Part shown: positions 1 to 6,819 of the stretch, in pieces
Numbering within the stretch: the stretch's first letter is position 1
Layout of the letters: every line of letters begins with the position of its first letter
Assembly (NCBI GenBank): GCA_028698695.1
Contig: JAQVWB010000057.1
Location: 1 to 10,087 of the forward strand
Source: Syntrophomonadaceae bacterium
GTDB lineage: Bacteria > Bacillota > Syntrophomonadia > Syntrophomonadales > Syntrophomonadaceae
Reading direction: 5' to 3'
DNA length: 10,087 nucleotides
Program-made: the position numbers and the translations under genes
The notes under the pieces: model-generated
Databases searched by the model: none
What the model was told of the DNA's origin: nothing
The model's input: the letters and a program-made list of their open reading frames with translations, nothing else

Positions 1-72
1 CTTGCGTTTTCCGTATTCAGTTTGCTTTTCTTAAATTGTCCCTATAGTGCCGTCCCCTTCTCCCCAGGTTGT
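1..72. other. Non-coding left edge downstream of the operon, possible repeat arm
   Basis: No gene continues here. Positions 37-66 read TGTCCCTATAGTGCCGTCCCC and onward, with two GTCCC/GTCCCC blocks in the same orientation and a further TCCCC. This style recalls dispersed GTCCC/GGGAC repeats found near IS200-like (REP-associated) transposases in Clostridia. A matching inverted arm would have to lie outside the window. No hairpin followed by a T-run is seen, so the operon's terminator is not identified. Confidence 0.3.
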
Positions 73-624
73 TTACATTACATTTCTTTTTTGTTTTAAG
101 TTCAGGATTAAACTTATTTCTCCCTGACCACGATTAGTTCGGCGTGCAATTTCACTTACGCTAAATCCCTGCTCATACAAACGAGCGACTTCATAATGCA
201 AGTTTGGCTGGTTTGCCTTATATGCCTCTTCCTGTCGACTTATATCTATATTCTCAAAAGTTTGCTCAATATTAAATTTGGAGAGAATACTAACCTCTGA
301 GTCTGTGGTACTAATTTTATTATTACAATATTCTATAAAAGCTTCAGATTGTCTTTCTTCAGAATTTAACCTATCATCCAGAGATGATATAATCTTGCTT
401 ACCTGGGCTTGAGTCTGAATATCTGTAACAATTTGATCTGATAATTGTATAGCGGTCGCCATTAAGTTTTCAAGGTCTGTTTTTACTGCCAGACTCTCTT
501 CAACTGTTTTTTTGATCTGCTCCCGGGCATTTTCAATATGATTTCTCTGTTGATATAAAACAACTAAATTCAAAACCAGCAAAACCAGTAGAACTCCCAA
601 TAAAAAGTTTGTAATTGAGTTCAC
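73..624 (-). CDS. Membrane-anchored coiled-coil protein with C-terminal HTH-like domain, SwrB/YlxL-like (DUF6115-type)
   Basis: Protein of 183 aa. Residues about 5-24 are a strongly hydrophobic single membrane span. A long charged coiled coil (about 26-90) and a variable middle follow. The C-terminus (about 143-177) has a helix-turn-helix-like segment, YEVARLYEQGFSVSEIARRT plus GQGEISLIL. This architecture and the place at the end of the che-sigD cluster match SwrB (YlxL) of Bacillus subtilis, which promotes flagellar type III export activation and lies right after sigD there. The C-terminal segment looks like the DUF6115 motif. Orthology is inferred from position and layout; no search was run. 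The HTH-like segment probably does not bind DNA in a membrane-tethered protein, but that is a guess. The start is a GTG at 624; AGAAGGG overlaps the upstream TAG and lies only about 3-4 nt away. Confidence 0.78.
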   Translation of the reverse strand: MNSITNFLLGVLLVLLVLNLVVLYQQRNHIENAREQIKKTVEESLAVKTDLENLMATAIQLSDQIVTDIQTQAQVSKIISSLDDRLNSEERQSEAFIEYCNNKISTTDSEVSILSKFNIEQTFENIDISRQEEAYKANQPNLHYEVARLYEQGFSVSEIARRTNRGQGEISLILNLKQKRNVM

Positions 625-632
625 CCACCCTT

Positions 633-947
633 CTAGGCTTTGATATCAATGTTTTGCCCCCGATGTTCATCTTTTAATAATTCTCCCTCGATAGGGTCCT
701 CTTCCAGTTTATCCTGTCTTTTTTTCTTTTTACGTTTTTCTTCCTCTTCCTGTTTATCACGAATAAGGGTAGCTTCACTACGTAAGTTTTGGCTGACAGT
801 TTTACTGTTGGTATCAGTTTGTTGCAATATTTGCTGGGCAAACTGTTGTTGCCGGTTATTCTGATCTGTTTTTTCCGCTTGCTGAATCTTAGCTACATCG
901 CCAACTTTTTGTATGAGAACCTGCATGTCAATACTTCTAATTGTCAT
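633..947 (-). CDS. Small charged coiled-coil protein of unknown function in the motility operon
   Basis: I do not recognise a named family. The predicted product is 104 aa. It begins with a short hydrophobic/amphipathic segment (MTIRSIDMQVLIQKV), then a Gln-rich helical stretch (about 20-60) with regular hydrophobic spacing. A highly charged helix follows, with EEEEKRKKKKRQ at about 67-78, and an acidic tail ends in DIKA. It has no cysteine, no signal peptide and no membrane span. The ATG at 947 is chosen because AAAGGGGG stands 8 nt upstream; a longer frame reaching 1031 would overlap fapA by 68 bp and has no ribosome site. The gene sits 16 bp after fapA and 8 bp before the SwrB-like gene. 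Small proteins of similar look occur beside fapA in other Clostridia as far as I recall; function is unknown. Confidence 0.75.
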   Translation of the reverse strand: MTIRSIDMQVLIQKVGDVAKIQQAEKTDQNNRQQQFAQQILQQTDTNSKTVSQNLRSEATLIRDKQEEEEKRKKKKRQDKLEEDPIEGELLKDEHRGQNIDIKA

Positions 948-955
948 TACGGCAT

Positions 956-963
956 CCCCCTTT
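956..963 (-). promoter_or_regulatory. Ribosome binding site deciding the start of the 104-aa protein
   Basis: AAAGGGGG begins immediately after the fapA TAA and lies 8 nt before the ATG at 947. It supports the 104-aa product over the 132-aa frame starting inside fapA. Confidence 0.65.
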
Positions 964-2370
964 TTAACGCAGCGATGTAAGTCTAACATCTCCTTCTTCA
1001 AGTATAAATTCTGAATATTTAATAGGATCATTTACTGTATAAATCGCGTGGCCTATACTTATACGAACCCCTGGATAGGCTATTTCAAGAGCTCTGACCC
1101 GGGCTGCATGTCCACGTTCAAATTCTCCCTCTAAATAATTGATTCTTTCATCCATAGCTACCAGTTCCTGTCTTAAGGTTTTAAATTCATCCAGCATCTT
1201 AATTAATGCCAACCTTTTACTATCAGGCAGATTCTCTGTAGATATGCCACTTCTCTGATAGACTTGTAAATTATGATTCAAAGCATCCAGCTGTTTACGT
1301 TTCTCATTTCCCTGTCTTATTAACTGTTGATATTCTTCACGATAATAAGGATTAATTCCAACCTCAACTGTGGTTTGTGTAGCCAGTTGGGATCCCAGTA
1401 CCTTGGCCTCAACCAGATAAGAAGCCTGAATGACCCCTCCAACTATGGTGGCTCTACGCTCGTTTACTTTTACAATGCCACCTGCTTTTACATAAGATTG
1501 CATTATAGCTTCAGAAATAATTGCATCTCCGCCTGCCTCTACCCGTGAATTTTCTACAAACCGGGCATAAACATTTTTCTCAGCCTTGACATAACCTTTT
1601 ATTCCAGTGGTTATACCACCTTTTACAATAATGTCACCCCCAGCAGTCACTTCTGCTCCTTCAATAAAACCATTAACTTGAATATTTCCCGCTGCTTTGA
1701 CTTTAAAGCCGTTAGTAACATTGCCAAGGATAATTACATCACCTATAAAATCAACATTTCCGGTACTAAAATCAATATCCCGAGCAATAGTTAAAGCTGA
1801 ATCTACCACTACCTTTCCATCAATAATATTGACATGCCCATCACAGATAGCATAAAGCCTTAATTCCTCTTCGTCAGCAACAGTATTTTTGCCCCGCGGC
1901 AACCGATAATCCTTACCTTTTTTAGGGATTATTGCATTTCCAGTCACATCTGTACCGGGAATTCCCTCAGTAGGAGGAACCCTTTCCACAAGCAATTCGC
2001 CAGTCTTAACATTGTGAATCATGCCCAGGTCATAATAATTTGCATTGCCCTTTTCATCCACCTTGGGTCCGATTCGTTCTTTGGGTAATGGAAACTTAAC
2101 AATCAAGCGACCATCTTCTCCTGCGACAGCATCGGTACCCCTTGCTACCAAAATTTTATTATTCCGGTTTATTTCCTGCAGAGCTTCCCCTACCGCCTGT
2201 TCAGATATATTATATATTACTCCCGCCTCGGCCAAAGCCTTCATCAACTGTTCCCGGGTACATGCAGCACCTTCACCAACTGGCGCAGTTACTTCTACAA
2301 ATGCCTGCATTTTGCCCGGCCCAAATGATACCCGCACCTGTCCATCTATCCGTGCATCAGCTTCAGACAT
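964..2370 (-). CDS. fapA: Flagellar assembly protein A, FapA (DUF342 family)
   Basis: Polymer-forming-type beta-helix protein of 468 aa. Residues about 1-90 form an N-terminal domain. Residues about 95-195 hold the conserved stretch with VPPTEGIPGTDVTG and the RLPRGKN motif of DUF342. Residues about 198-335 form a right-handed beta-helix with short repeats (GDVIILGNV, AAGNIQVNG, AGGDIIVKG, AGGDAIISE). Residues about 342-425 are a charged coiled coil, followed by a small beta domain. FapA has been tied to flagellar assembly and polar localisation with a glucose-PTS link in Vibrio vulnificus; its role in Firmicutes is not settled. Here it follows sigD by 15 bp, with AGGAGG 8 nt before its ATG. 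No signal peptide or membrane segment is visible, so a cytoplasmic location is likely. Confidence 0.88.
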   Translation of the reverse strand: MSEADARIDGQVRVSFGPGKMQAFVEVTAPVGEGAACTREQLMKALAEAGVIYNISEQAVGEALQEINRNNKILVARGTDAVAGEDGRLIVKFPLPKERIGPKVDEKGNANYYDLGMIHNVKTGELLVERVPPTEGIPGTDVTGNAIIPKKGKDYRLPRGKNTVADEEELRLYAICDGHVNIIDGKVVVDSALTIARDIDFSTGNVDFIGDVIILGNVTNGFKVKAAGNIQVNGFIEGAEVTAGGDIIVKGGITTGIKGYVKAEKNVYARFVENSRVEAGGDAIISEAIMQSYVKAGGIVKVNERRATIVGGVIQASYLVEAKVLGSQLATQTTVEVGINPYYREEYQQLIRQGNEKRKQLDALNHNLQVYQRSGISTENLPDSKRLALIKMLDEFKTLRQELVAMDERINYLEGEFERGHAARVRALEIAYPGVRISIGHAIYTVNDPIKYSEFILEEGDVRLTSLR

Positions 2371-2385
2371 GTATTTTTCCTCCTC

Positions 2386-3159
2386 TTAAACCAGCAAGTA
2401 CTTCTTTTTGCTTAAGCTACCTCTCAGTCTTAGAATTGCTTTAGTATGTAACTGAGAAATACGAGATTCCGACAAGGATAGAGTAATGCCAATTTCTTTT
2501 AAAGTTAATCCTTCATAATAATATAAATAAATAACCATTCTTTCTTTTTCCGGAAGCCGAGTAATAGATTTTGACAATAAATCTTTCACTTCTCCCAGTT
2601 CCAGTATACTTAATGCATCAGGTGCATCCTCTTCCTGAAGCATTTCAACTATGCGTCTTTTCTTTTCTTCTCCTTCTTTCCCCGGTAGAAAATCATCTAA
2701 TGATATTATCGTAGTTGCAGCAACATCTCTTAACAGAGAATTATATTCCTGCAAAGAAATACCCATTTCTGCGGCTATCTCTTCATCAGTTGCTGCCCTG
2801 CCCAGTTCACTTTCCGCTTTCGCATAAGCCTTTTCCAGTTCTTTTGCTTTTTGTCTTACTGATACCGGTACCCAATCCATGGATCTTAATCCATCAATCA
2901 TTGAACCACGAATACGCGTAATGGCATAAGTTTCGAATTTAATATTACGTTGTGGGTCAAATTTTCCTATGGCATCTATTAATCCTTCTATGCCATAAGA
3001 AATCAATTCATCAACTTCCACAACCGATGATAAGTTTATAGCCAGACGATTAGCTACATATTTAACGAGATGAGCATAATGAACTATAAGTTCGTCTCTT
3101 ATTTCCAGGTCATTATTCTCTTTGTAACGAAGCCAAACTGAACTCATGTCAGTTTTCAC
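2386..3159 (-). CDS. sigD: RNA polymerase sigma factor SigD/FliA (sigma-28, FliA/WhiG type)
   Basis: Alternative sigma factor that transcribes late flagellar and chemotaxis genes such as flagellin and receptors; normally held by anti-sigma factor FlgM, which is not in this window. It is 257 aa, close to Bacillus SigD. Domain sigma2 covers about residues 18-95, with DELISYGIEGLIDAI and the following FETYAITRIRGSMID stretch (-10 recognition). Sigma3 covers about 96-175, including ATDEEIAAEMGIS, and sigma4 about 195-250, with RLPEKERMVIYLYYYEG and the helix-turn-helix LTLKEIGITLSLSESRISQL (-35 recognition). The start is the GTG at 3159, sharing a base with the cheD stop; GGGGAGAGAG lies upstream inside the cheD reading frame. 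The next ATG (codon 5) is too far from that site. A GTG start and coupling to cheD may keep expression low. The gap to fapA is 15 bp. Confidence 0.96.
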   Translation of the reverse strand: MKTDMSSVWLRYKENNDLEIRDELIVHYAHLVKYVANRLAINLSSVVEVDELISYGIEGLIDAIGKFDPQRNIKFETYAITRIRGSMIDGLRSMDWVPVSVRQKAKELEKAYAKAESELGRAATDEEIAAEMGISLQEYNSLLRDVAATTIISLDDFLPGKEGEEKKRRIVEMLQEEDAPDALSILELGEVKDLLSKSITRLPEKERMVIYLYYYEGLTLKEIGITLSLSESRISQLHTKAILRLRGSLSKKKYLLV

Positions 3160-3644
3160 TACAGCACTCTCTCCCCGTGTCCAATAGTTCTAACTAACAA
3201 ATCCCCCGTTTCCGGGTCAAAAGTAATAGTCCTGCCATGATTGCCTCCGGTATCAGACGCCAATAACTTAATATTATGCTTTTTGAGAGCTTCTTCCACT
3301 GCCTGAGCATTACGGGCTCCAATTTTCATAATATCGCTATCACCTGAAAACTTAAACATTTGGGCACCCCCGGCAATCTTGGCCTGTAATCGGGAAACTG
3401 AGGCACCTTGTTTTTGCATCTCCTCCACGACCATATCTACAGCACTGTCAGCAAATTTAGCCCTATTTTGAGGATTCTTTGCCTGCACACTGGATGGCAG
3501 CATAATATGAGCTAAACTGGCTAATTTAATGCTTTTATCTATAATACAGATACCAATGCATGAACCAAGTCCGGCAGTCATCAGTTTATCTGGTGGCCGG
3601 GCAATTTTCATGTCAGCCATACCAACCTGAATAATGTTGCTCAT
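3159..3644 (-). CDS. cheD: Chemoreceptor glutamine deamidase CheD
   Basis: Deamidates specific receptor glutamines and is sequestered by CheC, especially with CheY-P, in the adaptation loop known from Bacillus subtilis and Thermotoga. It is 161 aa, typical for the family. The catalytic triad is visible: T23, C29 in AGLGSC and H46 in LAHIMLP, with the same spacing (6 and 17 residues) as Thermotoga CheD. AGGAQMF at 91-97 and the TGGNHGRT segment are further family signatures. The start is the ATG at 3644, with GGAGTG upstream, overlapping the cheC TAA (TAATG). Its own TAG shares its G with the GTG start of sigD (TAGTG), so cheC, cheD and sigD form a coupled trio. Confidence 0.96.
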   Translation of the reverse strand: MSNIIQVGMADMKIARPPDKLMTAGLGSCIGICIIDKSIKLASLAHIMLPSSVQAKNPQNRAKFADSAVDMVVEEMQKQGASVSRLQAKIAGGAQMFKFSGDSDIMKIGARNAQAVEEALKKHNIKLLASDTGGNHGRTITFDPETGDLLVRTIGHGERVL

Positions 3645-4270
3645 TAAAAATTCACTCCAAGCGCAGATAAAATGACACTCAGTGATTCGGGCTCCGGTAA
3701 CAGAAAGAAATGTCCAACTACATCAACATCTTCCTTTTTAAACTGAGTTTCCAAAAGGAGAACATGATCTGCAACCTGTCCAAACTGAGCCAAAATGGCA
3801 TCTAAAATAGCTCCCGCCATATCCATTCCCAAAGCAGGTACTGATGGAGAAAAACTTAACTGAGTAAACATAGCCAATGAATTCAAATAGGTTGCGGAAA
3901 TAATATTCCCCAGCTCCATCATAGCAGATATATCCATATCACTTAACTCTTCCGGATTGGTGGAATATAGTTCCTTGCCTATCAGCATATCAACCAGCAA
4001 GCAGGCATTAGCAATTGGCAATATAAATAGAATACTAAGTGGAGCTGAACCGGAAACATTCAGGTATATCCCCACTACATGTGATTCTGCACCACCAATT
4101 AAATCTGCTACATCTTCAAATGGTAAAATGCTGACCTGCGGAACATCCATATCAATTTTGGAGTGTACCATTTGTGCTAATGCAGTTGCCGCATTTCCAG
4201 CCCCTATATTACCTATTTCTTTTAACGCATCCAATTGAATACTGGATAATTCGTTAAAATTATCTGTCAT
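3644..4270 (-). CDS. cheC: CheY-P phosphatase CheC
   Basis: Dephosphorylates CheY-P and, by binding CheD, feeds the signalling state back to receptor adaptation. It is 208 aa from the chosen ATG at 4270, and a pure CheC-type protein with no extra C-terminal domain of the FliY kind. The pseudo-symmetric fold has two phosphatase motifs of the form (D/S)xxxExxN-x22-P. Counted from the earlier ATG at 4276, these are D16/E20/N23/P46 and S117/E121/N124/P147, so both active sites are intact. The ATG at 4276 directly abuts GGCGGTGA with no spacer, whereas 4270 is 6 nt away; the earlier start would add M-I. It begins about 20 bp after cheW, and its TAA overlaps the cheD ATG by one base (TAATG). Confidence 0.95.
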   Translation of the reverse strand: MTDNFNELSSIQLDALKEIGNIGAGNAATALAQMVHSKIDMDVPQVSILPFEDVADLIGGAESHVVGIYLNVSGSAPLSILFILPIANACLLVDMLIGKELYSTNPEELSDMDISAMMELGNIISATYLNSLAMFTQLSFSPSVPALGMDMAGAILDAILAQFGQVADHVLLLETQFKKEDVDVVGHFFLLPEPESLSVILSALGVNF

Positions 4271-4276
4271 TATCAT

Positions 4277-4284
4277 TCACCGCC
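4277..4284 (-). promoter_or_regulatory. Shine-Dalgarno of cheC, decides the start
   Basis: GGCGGTGA matches the anti-SD with one mismatch. It touches the ATG at 4276 and leaves 6 nt to the ATG at 4270, favouring the latter. Confidence 0.6.
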
Positions 4285-4290
4285 AGTCTA

Positions 4291-4755
4291 TCACTCAAAT
4301 ATTTTTAACAAGTCAAGTAGTATCATCAATCTGCCTTCAAATTTGGCTATACCTTTTATATGCTCGGTTTCAATTGAATCATATACTTTGGAAGTAGGTT
4401 CAACGGCATCTCTTTCTATTTTAAGGACTTCAGATACTTCATCAACCAGAATGCCAACTTTTAGTTCATCAACCTGGAATACTATTATGCGTTTATCTTC
4501 CTCGTTACCGGATGCCTGCAGATTAAACTTCGTATGTAAATTAACAATGGGGATAATATTGCCGCGTAGATTTATAACCCCTTCTATATGTCTGTCACTA
4601 CGGGGAATCCTGGTAATATTCAATAATCGGTTAATATCCTGCACATGCAGTATCTCCACTGCGTATTCTTCCTGACCAAGCTTAAATGCTACTACTTGAA
4701 ACTCCTCATTTTCAAATACAGGTTGTTCGTTATCAGTTACTAATGCCTTTTCCAT
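4291..4755 (-). CDS. cheW: Chemotaxis coupling protein CheW
   Basis: Adaptor that joins CheA P5 to chemoreceptor tips in the signalling array. It is 154 aa, a normal CheW length, and a single CheW-fold domain (about residues 17-152). The family signature is clear: YAVEILHVQDI at 31-41, then EGVINLRGNIIPIVNL at 58-73, with the conserved receptor-binding-region arginine R64 in NLRG, and GILVDEVSEVLKI at 101-113. The first 16 residues are an acidic extension outside the fold. The start at 4755 has a near-perfect SD, AAGGAGG, 8 nt upstream, and the cheA TAA lies inside the SD (TAAAGGAGG); the gap to cheA is 14 bp. CheV is excluded because no receiver domain follows. Confidence 0.97.
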   Translation of the reverse strand: MEKALVTDNEQPVFENEEFQVVAFKLGQEEYAVEILHVQDINRLLNITRIPRSDRHIEGVINLRGNIIPIVNLHTKFNLQASGNEEDKRIIVFQVDELKVGILVDEVSEVLKIERDAVEPTSKVYDSIETEHIKGIAKFEGRLMILLDLLKIFE

Positions 4756-4761
4756 TCCAAT

Positions 4762-4772
4762 GCCCTCCTTTA
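4762..4772 (-). promoter_or_regulatory. Strong Shine-Dalgarno of cheW overlapping the cheA stop
   Basis: TAAAGGAGGGC: the cheA TAA shares bases with a near-consensus AAGGAGG, 8 nt before the cheW ATG. It is among the strongest ribosome binding sites in the window and suggests high, cheA-coupled CheW synthesis. Confidence 0.7.
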
Positions 4773-6779
4773 AAACAGAGTAGCTATATCCAGTATCAAA
4801 CGCACATTACCATCTCCGGCCACAATAGCCCCCGCAATTCCGGGAACTCCAGCCAGCAATTTCCCTAATGACTTAATTACAATTTCCTGCTGTCCAATCA
4901 AAGACTCCACTACTAATCCAATCTGTTTATCTGCCCGACGCACTACTACTACATACATATCATCACTGGTAGCTTCCGTAGGAACTTCCAACAATACGGC
5001 CAGACGATACAGGGGAAGAACATTACCCCGTAACATGATAACTTCCTGATTTTGTATCATCTTAATGTCAGCTTCGGTAATTATCGTAGTCTCATCTACC
5101 GAGCTAAGAGGAATTGCATAGATTTCATCTCTGACCGATATCATCAATGCCTGTATGATTGCTAGGGTTAAGGGTAGTTTAATTTTAAATTTGGTTCCCT
5201 TTCCAAGTTTGGAGTCAACATTTATTTCTCCATTAAGAGCTTCGATTTTGTTCTTGACTACATCCAACCCAACGCCCCGCCCCGAAATATCAGTAACCTG
5301 TTCTGCAGTGCTGAAACCAGGTATAAATAACAGTTCAATAGCTTCTTCCCTACTTAACCCTTCAGCTTCACGCGTACCAATTAATCCCTTATCTACAGCC
5401 TTTTGTTTAATACGTTCCGGATCTATACCGGCACCATCATCTTCGACTTCTATGTAAACATTGTTTCCTTCATGTCTGGCTCGCAACATAAGCGTCCCTC
5501 TAGTTGGTTTCCTAAATTTAACCCTTTCGGCAGGTAATTCTATACCATGATCAATTGCATTCCTTAACAAGTGAATTAATGGATCTCCAATTTCATCTAT
5601 AACTGTGCGATCCAGTTCTGTATCTTTACCTTCTATCAAAAAATCAATTTCTTTATTTAAATCTTTGGATAAATCACGAACCATGCGGGGAAAGCGGTTA
5701 AATACCTGTTCTATGGGTACCATCCGTACTTTCATAACTACTGATTGTAAATCACCACTGATACGATCAATCTGCTCAATAGTTTCATTTAACTCCGTTA
5801 GTTTTTCAGTAGCTCCTATTTGTTCCAGGCGTCCTTTATGCATTACCAACTCACCGACAAGATTCATCAAATTATCCAGGCGATCTATATCAACCCGAAC
5901 TGTTTGTTTTATTTTACTAACCTTTTTACTGCCGACCATGTTATCTGCTTCTGATACCGCTGCTACTTCATCTTCTCCTCCCGCAACCGTCAAATTTTCT
6001 ACCTCAATTTCAGTTAAGCTTTGAACTTTTATTTCAGATATTGATTCCAGCCGCTTGATAAGACTCTGGCTATCTGTTTTACTAATAATCAAAAGATCGA
6101 AATAATTATCAAACTTACCTTCCTCAAGTTCCTGAGCGCCAGGATTGGATTTTATAATCTCACTGTCTTCTTCAATAGCTTTAAAAACCATAAATGCTCT
6201 GACCGACTTCATTAATGAATCGGGAGCAACTTCTGCCCGCAGGTTTAAGACTTTTAAATTACGGCTATTGGCTTCTTGCAGAATAGTCAGATCATAATCA
6301 CTGAATTGAAAGTCTGGTTCGTCGTTTTCAGTTGATTCTTCCATCTCATTTCCATCTCCACTGACAACCATCCCTTTACCCTGTTTATCGATTATGCCAC
6401 TCTTAATACTCTGTAAAATGTTTATTAAATCACTGTTGTCAATCTCACCATTCCCGCCAGTTTCTATTTGTTCAATTATAGTCTGAATGCGGTCAAAACA
6501 TTTAAAGATTGCATCAATACTGATGGTATCAACCTGTAAAGTCCCTTCTTTAAAATCAACCAGCACATCTTCCATGTGATGCGTTAAATCTGCCAGATCT
6601 TCAAACCCCATAGTTGACGACATGCCTTTTAATGTATGTGCTGCCCGAAAAATTTCATTTAGAGCTGCCATATCCCCAGCGTTTTTTTCCAAATCAAGTA
6701 ATTTTTGATTTAAATTTCCCAGGTGCTCCTTGCTTTCTTCCAGGAAAATGTCCAGGTATTGGGACATATCCATTTTCAT
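4770..6779 (-). CDS. cheA: Chemotaxis histidine kinase CheA
   Basis: Central kinase of the receptor array; autophosphorylates and passes phosphate to CheY and CheB. At 669 aa it has all five domains. P1 (about 1-105) carries phospho-acceptor H48 in AAHTLKG. P2 (about 160-258) resembles the Bacillus/Thermotoga CheY-binding domain. P3 (about 292-355) is the dimerisation helical pair, including NLVGELV. P4 (about 356-540) is the ATPase, with N-box LLRNAIDHG (404-412), G1 DDGAGID (447-453) and G2 GRGVGLD (500-506). P5 (about 542-669) is CheW-like, with LRGNVLPL at 583-590. An acidic linker (about 130-160) joins P1 and P2. The start is the ATG at 6779, behind AGGGAGGTG with good spacing; in-frame ATGs at codons 3 and 5 are less well placed. 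It lies 40 bp after cheB, one of the widest gaps in the operon. No domain is missing or degraded. Confidence 0.98.
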   Translation of the reverse strand: MKMDMSQYLDIFLEESKEHLGNLNQKLLDLEKNAGDMAALNEIFRAAHTLKGMSSTMGFEDLADLTHHMEDVLVDFKEGTLQVDTISIDAIFKCFDRIQTIIEQIETGGNGEIDNSDLINILQSIKSGIIDKQGKGMVVSGDGNEMEESTENDEPDFQFSDYDLTILQEANSRNLKVLNLRAEVAPDSLMKSVRAFMVFKAIEEDSEIIKSNPGAQELEEGKFDNYFDLLIISKTDSQSLIKRLESISEIKVQSLTEIEVENLTVAGGEDEVAAVSEADNMVGSKKVSKIKQTVRVDIDRLDNLMNLVGELVMHKGRLEQIGATEKLTELNETIEQIDRISGDLQSVVMKVRMVPIEQVFNRFPRMVRDLSKDLNKEIDFLIEGKDTELDRTVIDEIGDPLIHLLRNAIDHGIELPAERVKFRKPTRGTLMLRARHEGNNVYIEVEDDGAGIDPERIKQKAVDKGLIGTREAEGLSREEAIELLFIPGFSTAEQVTDISGRGVGLDVVKNKIEALNGEINVDSKLGKGTKFKIKLPLTLAIIQALMISVRDEIYAIPLSSVDETTIITEADIKMIQNQEVIMLRGNVLPLYRLAVLLEVPTEATSDDMYVVVVRRADKQIGLVVESLIGQQEIVIKSLGKLLAGVPGIAGAIVAGDGNVRLILDIATLF

Positions 6780-6819
6780 TAAATGACACCTCCCTTTATA
6801 TTCATCAATTCCAAAAAAT

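Noticed and set aside
948..1031. N-terminal extension giving a 132-aa version of the small charged protein
   Set aside because: It would overlap fapA by 68 bp and has no ribosome site, whereas the ATG at 947 has AAAGGGGG at 8 nt spacing.
5605..6024. Plus-strand open frame inside cheA (139 codons)
   Set aside because: It is antisense to a well-conserved cheA segment and its Ser/Arg/Ile-rich translation looks like no protein family. The same applies to the other plus-strand frames across the window.
6780..6819. Possible internal promoter in the 40-bp gap before cheA
   Set aside because: The gap is AT-rich but short, and I could not find a convincing -35/-10 pair; it mainly holds the cheA ribosome site (AGGGAGGTG).
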